Shown: piece after piece, positions 26,227-34,277 of the stretch
How the letters are laid out: each line of letters opens with the position of its first letter
Numbering within the stretch: position 1 is the stretch's first letter
Origin: Arthrobacter sp.
GTDB taxonomy: Bacteria; Actinomycetota; Actinomycetes; Actinomycetales; Micrococcaceae
NCBI GenBank assembly: GCA_023264815.1
Contig: JAHFUZ010000021.1
Coordinates: 1 to 64,000 of the forward strand
Reading direction: 5' to 3'
Length of the DNA stretch: 64,000 nt
Program-made: the position numbers and the translations under genes
Notes under the pieces: model-generated
Told to the model about the DNA's origin: nothing
The model's database searches: none
What the model saw: only the letters and a program-made list of their open reading frames with translations

Positions 26227-26883
26227 GTGACCACCACCAACAGTCCTGGACTTTTCATCGCCTTTGAGGGCGGTGACGGCGCCGGCAAGTCCACGCAGGC
26301 TTCCCTGCTGGCCGATGCCATGGAGGCTCGCGGCCTGACAGTCCTGCGGACCCGGGAACCAGGCGGAACACCCATCGGTGAAAAGCTGCGCTCACTGGTC
26401 CTTGACCACGGCCACGGCCACATCGACGCCCACACCGAGGCCCTCATCTTTGCGGCTTCGCGGGCAGCCCACGCCAGCCAGGTGATTCGGCCGGCACTGG
26501 AGCGCGGGGACGTTGTCCTGACAGACCGCTACATCGATTCGTCCGTGGCATACCAGGGGGCCGGCCGGGACCTGGGCACCGACGTTGTCCGCACGCTCAA
26601 CGAATGGGCCACTTCCGGGCTGCAGCCGGATCTGACAGTGCTGCTGGATGTTGACCCAGCCGATGGCCGCCGCCGCCGCACCGCCGGTGATGCTGCCGAA
26701 GACCGGCTGGAGTCCGAAGCTGACGAGTTCCACACCACCATTCGCGAGGCATTCCTGAAGCTGGCGGCCACCCGCCCGGACACTTACCTCGTGCTGCCCG
26801 CGCACCTGCCCGTCCACGAGCTCGCCGCGCAGATCCTGAGCCGCACCGATTCCCTGCTCGCGACTGCCCGGGGTGCCGCATGA
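26227..26883 (+). CDS. tmk: Thymidylate kinase
   Basis: 218 residues. It phosphorylates dTMP to dTDP. P-loop FEGGDGAGKSTQ (13-24), DR(E)P-type segment RTREPGGTPIGE, and VVLTDRYIDSSVAYQG are all present. GTG 26227 fits a leaderless start. The stop overlaps the holB ATG by four bases (ATGA), a pairing widely conserved in bacteria. Confidence 0.94.
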   Translation: MTTTNSPGLFIAFEGGDGAGKSTQASLLADAMEARGLTVLRTREPGGTPIGEKLRSLVLDHGHGHIDAHTEALIFAASRAAHASQVIRPALERGDVVLTDRYIDSSVAYQGAGRDLGTDVVRTLNEWATSGLQPDLTVLLDVDPADGRRRRTAGDAAEDRLESEADEFHTTIREAFLKLAATRPDTYLVLPAHLPVHELAAQILSRTDSLLATARGAA

Positions 26884-28022
26884 CGGTATGGGATGACCTT
26901 CAGGGCCAGCCCGCCGTCGTCCACCAGCTCCGGCAGGCGACGCTGGGTGAGGGACTCACCCATGCGTGGCTGTTTACCGGCCCGCCCGGGTCCGGGCGGT
27001 CCAACGCGGCGAAGGCGTTCGCGGCCGCCCTCAACTGCGACCAGGAGGACGTGGCACGGCGGGGCTGCGGCGAGTGCCCCGCCTGCCTGACGATCCTTGG
27101 CGAGACACATTCGGATGTGACGTTCGTCCGGACCGAGAAGGTCACCATCACCATTGATGAGGCCCGCGACCTGGTGTCCTCGGCGGGGAACCGGCCGTCC
27201 TCCGGACGGTGGCGGATCATCGTCGTCGAAGACGCCGACCGCATGGCCGAACGCACCACGAACGTCCTGCTGAAGGCGATCGAGGAACCAACACCGCGGA
27301 CCATCTGGATGCTGTGCGCGCCGTCGCCCGCCGATGTCCTGGTGACCATCCGGTCCCGCTGCCGGGCCGTAGCCCTGCGCCTGCCCCCGGCCGCCGATGT
27401 GGCCGCACTACTGGTAAAGCGCGACGGCGTGGAACCTGGCCTCGCCGAATGCGCGGCCCGCGCGGCCCAAAGCCATGTGGGCATCGCCCGCCGCCTGGCC
27501 CGGGACCCCGAGGCGCGCGAACGCCGCCTGGAAACCGTGCGGTTCCCGCTGGGACTGCGCGGGGTCACCGCGGCGGTGATGATGGCGGACAAGCTCGTGA
27601 AGATCGCCACCGCAGAGGCGAACAGTTCCAATGAAGAGCGCGACGCCGCCGAGAAGGCTGCGCTGCTGGCCACCCTGGGAGCCCCGGAGTCCGGCACGCT
27701 GCCGCCGGCCATGAGGAGCCAGATCAGGCAACTGGAGGACGACCAGAAACGCCGGGCGAAGCGGTCCATCACCGATTCCCTGGACCGGACCCTCACCGAC
27801 CTGCTCTCGTTTTACCGGGACGTGCTGATTATCCAGCTGGGGAACAGCGTGGAGCTGGTGAACGTTGAACTCAGGAGTGAGCTGGAGGAATTCGCCGGCC
27901 GCTCCGCCCCCGAGACCACGCTCGCCCGCATGGACGCCATCAACAAAGCCCGTCAGCGCATCACCACCACCAACGTTGCCCCGCTGTTGACCATTGAGTC
28001 CATGGCTGCCAGCCTGATCTAG
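26880..28022 (+). CDS. holB: DNA polymerase III delta-prime subunit
   Basis: 380 residues, clamp-loader subunit. AAA+ domain with FTGPPGSGRSNAAKAF (modified P-loop, GSGRS, as expected for a non-ATPase delta-prime), zinc cluster CGECPAC, and the SRC motif IRSRCRAVALRLP. Overlaps tmk by four bases and is followed after 20 bases by the peptidase gene. Confidence 0.92.
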   Translation: MTVWDDLQGQPAVVHQLRQATLGEGLTHAWLFTGPPGSGRSNAAKAFAAALNCDQEDVARRGCGECPACLTILGETHSDVTFVRTEKVTITIDEARDLVSSAGNRPSSGRWRIIVVEDADRMAERTTNVLLKAIEEPTPRTIWMLCAPSPADVLVTIRSRCRAVALRLPPAADVAALLVKRDGVEPGLAECAARAAQSHVGIARRLARDPEARERRLETVRFPLGLRGVTAAVMMADKLVKIATAEANSSNEERDAAEKAALLATLGAPESGTLPPAMRSQIRQLEDDQKRRAKRSITDSLDRTLTDLLSFYRDVLIIQLGNSVELVNVELRSELEEFAGRSAPETTLARMDAINKARQRITTTNVAPLLTIESMAASLI

Positions 28023-28042
28023 CCCTTCTAGGAGACCCTCGA

Positions 28043-29608
28043 ATGACTGCCCGCCCCCTGCCTGCACGCCGCCGATCCCTGGTGATTGGCCTGCGGGCTG
28101 CCGGCGCCCTGGTCCTGTCCGTGACGCTGGCATCGTGCAGCCTCTTAGGCGGTGACGAACCGGATGCAGCTCCCTCCACGGCCAAGGCGGATGCCTCCAT
28201 TGTGGCTTCCGCACCTGCCGGACTGGACTCCTACTACTCCCAGGAAGTGGTGTGGGAGCCGTGCGAAAACGGCTTCCAGTGCACCAAGGTGACCGTGCCG
28301 ATGGACTACGCGAATCCTGACGGGGACAAGATCCAGCTCGCCGCGCTGCGGGCCCCCAGCGCCGGTAAGAAGCAGGGAAGCCTGCTGGTCAATCCCGGCG
28401 GACCCGGCGGCTCCGGCTACGACTTCGTCAAGGACGCCGCAGGAACCCACTTCTCGCAGTCCGTCAAGGCCAACTACGACCTTGTGGGCTTTGATCCGCG
28501 CGGCGTCAAGCGTTCCGCTCCCGTGACGTGTATGACGGACGCCGAACGGGACGCTGCCCGGGCCAAGATTTATGACTACGGGACCGATGCGGGGATCGCC
28601 GCGGTGCTGGCTGACAACAAGGCCATCGCGGCGCAGTGCGCGGCTCAGACGGGCCCGTCCCTCGGCCATATCGATACCGTCAGCGCCGCCAAGGACCTGG
28701 ACATCCTGCGGGCCGTGGTTAACGACGCCAAGCTCAATTACCTGGGCTATTCCTACGGCACGTTCCTGGGGTCAACCTACGCCTCCCTGTTCCCGGACAA
28801 CGTGGGCCGGATGGTTCTTGACGGTGCCCTTGACCCCTCCATCAGCAACGAAGAGCTGACGATGGGTCAGGCGGTTGCCTTCGAGAAGGCCATCCGCGCC
28901 TATGTGGCTGATTGCCTCCAGGAAAATGGCTGCCCCCTCTCCGGCGGGGTGGACAGCGGGGTGCAGCAGATCCGCGGCCTCATCAACTCAATCCAGGAGA
29001 CACCGCGGGTGGCGAAGGACGGGCGCACCGTGAACGCCACTATGTTTGTCAGCGGCCTCATCACACCGCTCTACAACGACCAGAGCTGGCCGGCCCTGAC
29101 CCAGGCCCTGGCAGCCGCTGCGACCGGTGACGTGAGCCTGATGCTCCGCCTGGCCGATCTTGGTGCCGACCGGGGGGCCAACGGCAAATACACGTCGAAC
29201 TCCACTTTCGCGTTCGGCGCCATCAACTGCCTGGACTACCCGATGGTGTCCGACACCGCCGCCATGCGGGCCGAAGAGCAACGGCTGCGGCAGGCCTCCC
29301 CCACGCTTGGCTACTTCTTCGCCTACGGCGGAACCAACTGCGTGGACTGGCCTTACAAAAATGTCCGAACCCCCGCGCCGGTGGAATACACCGGGGACGC
29401 CCCCATCGTTGTCATCGGAACCACCGGAGACCCGGCAACCCCGGTGGAATGGGCCGCGTCCCTGCGCAAGCAGCTGGGCAACGCCTCGCTGATGACCTGG
29501 CAGGGTGAGGGCCACACAGCGTATGGCCGGGCGAACAGCTGCCTCGAGGACTCGGTGGACAGCTACCTCGTCGAGGGCAAGGTGCCGGCCGACAACACGG
29601 TGTGCTGA
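28043..29608 (+). CDS. Secreted alpha/beta-hydrolase, tripeptidyl aminopeptidase-like lipoprotein
   Basis: 521 residues. Signal peptide with lipobox LASC (Cys ~32). The hydrolase core has VNPGGPGGSGYDF (oxyanion region), the nucleophile elbow LGYSYGTFLG, and a TAP-like C-terminal domain with GTTGDPATPVEWA (Asp) and GEGHTAYG (His). Such enzymes of the SlpD/SlpE type remove N-terminal peptides outside the cell. AGGAGA precedes ATG 28043. Third gene of the tmk-holB unit. Confidence 0.9.
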   Translation: MTARPLPARRRSLVIGLRAAGALVLSVTLASCSLLGGDEPDAAPSTAKADASIVASAPAGLDSYYSQEVVWEPCENGFQCTKVTVPMDYANPDGDKIQLAALRAPSAGKKQGSLLVNPGGPGGSGYDFVKDAAGTHFSQSVKANYDLVGFDPRGVKRSAPVTCMTDAERDAARAKIYDYGTDAGIAAVLADNKAIAAQCAAQTGPSLGHIDTVSAAKDLDILRAVVNDAKLNYLGYSYGTFLGSTYASLFPDNVGRMVLDGALDPSISNEELTMGQAVAFEKAIRAYVADCLQENGCPLSGGVDSGVQQIRGLINSIQETPRVAKDGRTVNATMFVSGLITPLYNDQSWPALTQALAAAATGDVSLMLRLADLGADRGANGKYTSNSTFAFGAINCLDYPMVSDTAAMRAEEQRLRQASPTLGYFFAYGGTNCVDWPYKNVRTPAPVEYTGDAPIVVIGTTGDPATPVEWAASLRKQLGNASLMTWQGEGHTAYGRANSCLEDSVDSYLVEGKVPADNTVC

Positions 29609-29703
29609 AGGCCTCCGCGTCCCATTTTGACCCGGACGGCGGGACTCTATTACAGTTGACTCTTGCATGAACCGCCCGGTTTCGCCGGGAGATTCCATGC
29701 GGT

Positions 29704-29776
29704 GCTTCCTTAGCTCAGTCGGTAGAGCGTTTCACTCGTAATGAAAAGGTCATCAGTTCGATTCTGATAGGAAGCT
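29704..29776 (+). tRNA. tRNA-Thr (CGT)
   Basis: 73 bases with a complete cloverleaf: acceptor GCTTCCT/AGGAAGC, D-arm GCTC/GAGC, anticodon stem TTTCA/TGAAA with loop CTCGTAA, and T-loop TTCGATT. CCA is not encoded. A hairpin terminator follows at once. Confidence 0.96.
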
Positions 29777-29782
29777 CGGGAT

Positions 29783-29825
29783 AAACCCCGGACTGCCCCT
29801 GGCTTCAGGGGTTTCCGGGGTTTTT
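29783..29825 (+). terminator. Terminator after tRNA-Thr
   Basis: Outer stem AACCCCGG/CCGGGGTT encloses a second small stem and is followed by TTTTT. Confidence 0.85.
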
Positions 29826-30169
29826 CGCTGGTTAAGCAGTGCCTGCGCATCTCCCGCACCGGAACCGGAAGGTAGCTCGCCGGCATCGCAGGCCACCACC
29901 TGTCGGGACCCAGAGCCAGCTGGACAACAACCCAACGGCCGGGGCTGACATCGGAGGGTGCGGCGAATATAAGGACTTCGGAGGCCCAGGGTTCGCCAGG
30001 GGCATTGACGGCCCGCCAACCTTTCTGCGGAAAATCATCCCGTGTCCTTCTGGGCATCATGTCATCCTGAGCCAAGCGGCCACTGACGATTTCCTCCCAG
30101 CTGGTTCCTACGTGTTCCAGCGCGTAACGGGTAACGTCCCAACTACCCAGCTGGATTAATTGCGCCCCG
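29800..30169 (-). pseudogene. Possible coding remnant beside tRNA-Thr
   Basis: The stretch between tRNA-Thr and the Hpt gene has no intact gene. On the minus strand one frame is open from about 30171 down to a stop inside the tRNA (29710). Its upper part reads like protein, for example TSWEEIVSGRLAQDDMM and SPGRWVVVQLALGPDRWWP, rich in Trp. It has no ATG/GTG start at the beginning of the open stretch, and base composition is less GC-rich than neighbours. It may be the remnant of a gene lost here. No function can be named. Confidence 0.25.
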
Positions 30170-30354
30170 ACTCAGCGGTGATGGGTCCCCATGGAAGGTA
30201 TGGCAAACCCCGTTACATGCCGCCGGTTACCGCCGCGTATCTGCGCGGTAAAAAGCGAGTACAACCTACTCGTGTGCCCATGCTTCCCTGCACCGTATAG
30301 TCCTTTGCATGTCCTGGGGGACGTTGATCAATACATCGGCGCTCAGGGGGAATC

Positions 30355-30741
30355 ATGGACGGCAAAACCTTACCGCTGCTGGATTCGGCAGCTCTGGAAC
30401 GGCTCCGCGACGAAGTGGACGACACCGAAGACATCTGGAAGGTCTTTGTGCGGAACTTCATCAGGATGCTCCCCGACCGGGCTGAAAAAGTCCGCCTGAC
30501 GCTGACCACGGGAGATCTGCCCGGCGCACTGGACGCGGTACTCAGCCTCAAGTCATCGAGCCAGATGGTCGGAGCAGAACGCCTCGCAGAATTCGCCACC
30601 GACCTCGAGAGATCCCTCCGCGTTGACACCCACTACGCAGAGCCCGCCAGGCTGCTCCCGCAACTGGCCGCCGAGAACCTCGCGAAGATCACACGGTGCG
30701 GCCGGCAGACCCAGGACCTGCTCCTGAAGTACGTCGCCTGA
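30355..30741 (+). CDS. Hpt-domain-like protein lacking the phospho-accepting histidine
   Basis: 128 residues predicted all-helical. Residues ~61-75 match the Hpt phosphotransfer motif (HSLKGSSxxxGA) as LSLKSSSQMVGA, but the His is Leu63 (CTC instead of CAC) and the conserved Gly is Ser. GGGGGAATC precedes ATG 30355 and TATAGT at 30296 could be the -10. No kinase or regulator is adjacent. It may be a phosphorylation-dead Hpt scaffold or a helical bundle that resembles one. Confidence 0.65.
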   Translation: MDGKTLPLLDSAALERLRDEVDDTEDIWKVFVRNFIRMLPDRAEKVRLTLTTGDLPGALDAVLSLKSSSQMVGAERLAEFATDLERSLRVDTHYAEPARLLPQLAAENLAKITRCGRQTQDLLLKYVA

Positions 30742-30865
30742 CGCGTTCGACGGCGTTGCGGGAGTGACGGGATTTACGCCTGTGACGACGCGGGGTCGCC
30801 TCGCAGGACGAACGAAAAACCTTCCCTGATCCCTCAGAAGTGGAGCCGGGGCTCCGCATCAGGAC

Positions 30866-31363
30866 TCAGCCGCCCGGCACCACAAGGTCGATGGGCGGAG
30901 CCTGCGCCGGTCCCCCGCACTGTGCCGAGCCACCTACCCGCTTCCACTCCAGGTCCGCCTCCTTCTCAGCGAGAACCTCGCCCGATGCCGTGAGCGCTTT
31001 GGCGGTGACGTGGTCCGGGGAGCTCATATTGACGGCAAACCGCCATGTGTCGGCATCGATCCGTTCAGCGTAAAACGGCGCCATGGTGGGCGGAGGGCCA
31101 GGAGTCACCGGAGCAGTGGGACCCACTGGCAAAGTCTCCACAACCCGCGGCGCCGCTGTCCCAGGTGCCGGGCGCAGTTCTGAACACTCGCCTCCAGCAC
31201 ACAGCTGAACGGCAGCAACCCGGGTAACGTCGCCGGTCAGTTCAACCGTCACGGTATTGATCCACCCCATCGCCGGGCACGCGTTGGAGCAACCGGTCAC
31301 TGGCACACAGAGCGCCAACAGCAGGACCGCCGGCCGGACAACGAGCCCCCACACTCTTCCCAT
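30866..31363 (-). CDS. Putative lipoprotein of unknown function
   Basis: 165 residues. A hydrophobic signal (~8-22) ends in VTGC (Cys ~25). The remainder has four further Cys, a Pro-rich stretch (~75-95) and a beta-like domain with WRFAVNMSSPDHVTAKAL. ATG 31363 lies six bases after TAGACT. I recognise no family. Divergent from the gene at 31425. Confidence 0.72.
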   Translation of the reverse strand: MGRVWGLVVRPAVLLLALCVPVTGCSNACPAMGWINTVTVELTGDVTRVAAVQLCAGGECSELRPAPGTAAPRVVETLPVGPTAPVTPGPPPTMAPFYAERIDADTWRFAVNMSSPDHVTAKALTASGEVLAEKEADLEWKRVGGSAQCGGPAQAPPIDLVVPGG

Positions 31364-31369
31364 GCGGAC

Positions 31370-31375
31370 AGTCTA
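31370..31375 (-). promoter_or_regulatory. -10 element of the lipoprotein gene, leaderless type
   Basis: TAGACT on the minus strand ends six bases before ATG 31363. Confidence 0.55.
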
Positions 31376-31411
31376 GGCTCTGCTCGCACCCCGCAGTCCA
31401 TAAGACGCCCC

Positions 31412-31417
31412 TATGAT
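31412..31417 (+). promoter_or_regulatory. -10 element of the coiled-coil protein gene
   Basis: TATGAT ends seven bases before ATG 31425. The ATG inside this hexamer (31413) is therefore not the likely start. Confidence 0.55.
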
Positions 31418-31424
31418 GGCGTGC

Positions 31425-32435
31425 ATGGACCACAAGGCCCTCACGGCCATCGCGCTGGAACTCTACGCCCTGCCATTCGACGAATTCATGGCGGCACGGA
31501 CCGCTGCGGCCAAGGCCTCCGGCGGGTCCGGGAAGGAGCTCCCTGCCGCCGTCAAAAGCCTGCCCAAGCCGTCGGTAGCGGCCTGGGCCGTAAACATGCT
31601 GGCGGTGCATGAGCCGGAAATCGTCGCCGGCCTCGCCGGCCTCGGCCGCCGGATGCGCGGGGCCCAGGCGTCCCTGGACGCCGCCGCCCTCCGGGAAATG
31701 GCGCGGGAACGCCGCACCCTGCTGGCGGATGCCGTGGACACCGCCCGCTCTGTGGCGGAACGCCACGGGCGCGCCATCAGCGCCACCATAGCGTCCGACG
31801 TCGAGCGGACCCTCGGCGCCCTGGTGGCGGACGAAGGTGCCGCTGCGGCCGTCCAGAGTGGGCTGCTGGTCCAGACACTGTCCGCCGACGGTGTGGACGT
31901 GGTGGACCTCGACGGCGCCGTGGCGGTCCCCGGAGCCTTGCCGGCGCCCCGCGCCTCCACGCAGCGGACTTCCCCTCCGCCCAGCGCCGCCGTACCTGCG
32001 CTGGACCAACAGGGGCCGAAAGAACAGGGGCGAGGCGGACAACGGACGACGCCGACGGCAGGCACCGCCCCACAGCGTCCGGTCCAGCCGCGCCTTAGGG
32101 CTGTCCGGGAGACTCCACGGCCGCCGTCGCCGTCCGCATGGGAAAAGGCCAAAGCCGCCCTCGCCGCGGCCCAGGACGCCGCGGCGGAAGCTGTGCGTCT
32201 CGCCGCCGAACGGCAGGACCGGCTGGAGGAGTCAGAGGTTGAGGTTGCGGAGCTGATCCGCGAAACCCGGGAGCTCCGGGCGCGCCTGAAGGCCGCTGAG
32301 GAGAAGTTGGACAGTGCCCGGAAACAGCAGGCCACCGCCGCCGCCGAGACGAAACAGGCGTCCAGGGCGGCCGGGATGGCGCAACGTTCAGCCGTGCTCG
32401 CGCAGGAGCGGGTACTCAGGCTGGACAATACATGA
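31425..32435 (+). CDS. Coiled-coil protein of unknown function
   Basis: 336 residues. N-terminal helical domain with YALPFDEFMAARTAAAKA and a LPKPSVAAWAVNML segment (~45-60), a Pro/Arg-rich disordered middle (~165-240), and a long Ala/Glu/Arg coiled coil (~250-330). Homologous proteins are common in actinobacteria, sometimes labelled transposase by coiled-coil similarity; no transposase catalytic motif is visible here. Not part of an operon. Confidence 0.75.
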   Translation: MDHKALTAIALELYALPFDEFMAARTAAAKASGGSGKELPAAVKSLPKPSVAAWAVNMLAVHEPEIVAGLAGLGRRMRGAQASLDAAALREMARERRTLLADAVDTARSVAERHGRAISATIASDVERTLGALVADEGAAAAVQSGLLVQTLSADGVDVVDLDGAVAVPGALPAPRASTQRTSPPPSAAVPALDQQGPKEQGRGGQRTTPTAGTAPQRPVQPRLRAVRETPRPPSPSAWEKAKAALAAAQDAAAEAVRLAAERQDRLEESEVEVAELIRETRELRARLKAAEEKLDSARKQQATAAAETKQASRAAGMAQRSAVLAQERVLRLDNT

Positions 32436-32589
32436 GCACGCGAACATGCCGATGGTGATCAGGACTTCCAAGGGGCTGGCCGTACAGCCACAGCTTCGAT
32501 CCCCTCTGCCGTCATACAGCAAGGGATGGTCACACAACACGCGGGACCGGTGACCCTTAATTGTCAGACCCCGGTTGCACACTGGATTT

Positions 32590-32775
32590 ATGGAAAACCG
32601 ACTCGCCCACGAATTTCACGTCACGTACTTCGACGCCGACAACGGCCGGATCTGCAGCGAATCCTTCGACTCCCGGACGGAAGCAGAGCGCTTCGCCAGC
32701 CGCAACTGCCGCAGCGAGGAATCCTGGGCAGTGATTGACGAAGTTCCTGTGGAACAGGCGCGGATCGCCGCCTGA
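32590..32775 (+). CDS. Small acidic hypothetical protein
   Basis: 61 residues from ATG 32590. Beta-alpha-beta character: FHVTYFDADNGRICSESF, then DSRTEAERFASRNC, then SWAVIDEVPV. It resembles small stand-alone domains of actinobacteria without assigned function. No ribosome site is visible; CACACT ends six bases upstream, a weak -10. Confidence 0.6.
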   Translation: MENRLAHEFHVTYFDADNGRICSESFDSRTEAERFASRNCRSEESWAVIDEVPVEQARIAA

Positions 32776-32833
32776 CCCGGTTGGCCCGGCCCAACTGGCT
32801 TGACCCCGGCCGGACTAAACCGGCGGACTGACC

Positions 32834-33310
32834 CTAGCCGGACAGGCTCTCCGGCTGCCCGCCGGCGGCATCCTCCGCGAGGCGCCGTTCGGCGTCGGCC
32901 ACCTGCTCAAACACTGATTCTGCGCGACGGCGCACTGAGGCAGCCCCCACCGGGACAGGGCCGACGGCGAGCCGGAGCATGGCGGCGGCCTCGGCCGTGG
33001 TGGCCAGCGAGTTCCCTGCTTTGGAGAGCGAGCGGTGGACGCCGGCCAGCGCCCCGGGAATGTCCAGCCCATCGCTGGGTGAACGCTTCTGGGCCTCCAC
33101 GCACACGGCACGGACCCGCTCCAGGAGCCCGGCCAGCTCGTTGGCAACCTCCACCAGTTCGGCGTACAGCTGATCGTCTTCGACGCCCTCAAGAACCTGG
33201 TGATATCTGTCAAGGCCCCGGTTGAACCGGTCATGGGCGCGGCGCCAGAGGCCCTTGCCGAGCTCGGCGTCATCCTTGCGCCCCTGGCGGGCGGCAGAAA
33301 AGAATCCCAC
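32834..33310 (-). CDS. Helical protein of unknown function downstream of bpa
   Basis: 158 residues starting at GTG 33310, eight bases after the bpa stop. Mostly helical (ELVEVANELAGLLERVRAVC, EAAAMLRLAVGPVP). The open frame extends upstream to 33556, but that part overlaps bpa and has no protein character, so I discard it. The close spacing suggests cotranscription with bpa, but a proteasome role is only inference. Confidence 0.72.
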   Translation of the reverse strand: MGFFSAARQGRKDDAELGKGLWRRAHDRFNRGLDRYHQVLEGVEDDQLYAELVEVANELAGLLERVRAVCVEAQKRSPSDGLDIPGALAGVHRSLSKAGNSLATTAEAAAMLRLAVGPVPVGAASVRRRAESVFEQVADAERRLAEDAAGGQPESLSG

Positions 33311-33318
33311 AGACGGAC

Positions 33319-33978
33319 CTACAGGTACTGTCCGGGACCGCGGTCCGGGTCCTCCGGACGGCCCGGTGAGCCCGTGCCGGGGCGCTGGCCGGCCGTAGCC
33401 CGCTGCGGTTCGCCGTTCTCCCCGATAACTACTCCCGGTGCGATCATGGTGCCCGGGGGCAGCTGCTTCAGCTGCATCTGCGCCACGGCATGCTCCCGGG
33501 CAGCGTGCTGGGCGGCGATGGCCGTCTGGATGCCGTGGAACAGGCCCTCCAGCCACCCCACCAGCTGCGCCTGGGCGATCCGGAGCTCGGCGTCGGACGG
33601 CGTGGCGTTTTCCGGGAAGGGGAGGCTGATCCGTTCCAGTTCCTCGACCAGTTCCGGCGCCAGCCCGTCCTCGAGCTCCTTGATGGACCGCTTGTGGATC
33701 GCGGCCAGGCGTTCGCGGGCGGCGTTGTCCAGCGGAGCCGACTTTACCTCTTCGAGGAGCTGGCGGATCATGGTGCCGATCCGCATGACTTTGGCCGGTT
33801 GGTCCACCAGGTCCTGGAGGTTGCTGCCCTTGGTCTTACCGGAGCCCGGTCCGGCTGCAGCCGGACGCGCTGCGGCGGCATCGGGTCCGGCAGAGGCCGG
33901 GGCGGCAGATTCGCCGTTGTCCAGGGTTTTGCCCTCAACAGGGACATCATCGGGCTGAGTGTCTTTCGGATCGCTCAT
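33319..33978 (-). CDS. bpa: Bacterial proteasome activator
   Basis: 219 residues. A disordered Pro/Ala-rich N-terminus (~1-50) precedes the conserved helical core with KVMRIGTMIRQLLEEVK, RLAAIHKRSIKELEDGL and LVGWLEGLFHGIQTAI. The C-terminus is GQYL, the motif with which Bpa docks on the 20S proteasome. ATP-independent activator that feeds unfolded proteins to the 20S core; its presence implies that the organism has an actinobacterial proteasome. Confidence 0.93.
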   Translation of the reverse strand: MSDPKDTQPDDVPVEGKTLDNGESAAPASAGPDAAAARPAAAGPGSGKTKGSNLQDLVDQPAKVMRIGTMIRQLLEEVKSAPLDNAARERLAAIHKRSIKELEDGLAPELVEELERISLPFPENATPSDAELRIAQAQLVGWLEGLFHGIQTAIAAQHAAREHAVAQMQLKQLPPGTMIAPGVVIGENGEPQRATAGQRPGTGSPGRPEDPDRGPGQYL

Positions 33979-34073
33979 GCGTTCATACTCTCACGCGCCG
34001 GCGAGGCCGGGCCCAGTCGATGACAGAGCCCAACGCGAGTGACTGGTTCGCTCAGGCCGGTGCGTGCCGGGCC

Positions 34074-34277
34074 TCAGCAGCACCGGCCCTGCGGGTTGGA
34101 GTTCTGGCGGTCCGTCCGGTCCCGCCAGAACTCACGTTCCGTCAGGGGCGGGTCCGTATGCCCCGTGGCGCGGTGGTACTCCACATATTTCGTATAGGCA
34201 TCCGCGCCCATGACACCGCCGATGTACCGGGCGAAGCCGCGGAACCCATTTGCCAGGGCGTCCAGGCCGGTGCTCAT
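34074..34277 (-). CDS. YbdD/YjiX family protein
   Basis: 67 residues starting at ATG 34277, which shares a base with the cstA stop (TGATG). It has the family signature YTKYVEYHRATGHTDPPLTEREFWRDRTD and a C-terminal CC. Small proteins of this type are always encoded just after CstA/BtsT peptide or pyruvate transporters and are needed for them in Enterobacteria, by unknown means. Confidence 0.9.
   Translation of the reverse strand: MSTGLDALANGFRGFARYIGGVMGADAYTKYVEYHRATGHTDPPLTEREFWRDRTDRQNSNPQGRCC

Noticed and set aside
29704-30169. Integrated element at tRNA-Thr
   Set aside because: No integrase gene and no repeat of the tRNA 3' end found downstream to mark an attachment site.
31425-32435. 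Transposase
   Set aside because: Similar proteins are sometimes so labelled, but there is no DDE or HUH motif, no terminal repeats and no target duplication; only a coiled coil.
33311-33556. N-terminal extension of the protein at 32834-33310
   Set aside because: The stretch overlaps bpa in another frame and reads as Pro/Arg/Gly-rich noise; the GTG at 33310 gives a compact helical protein.
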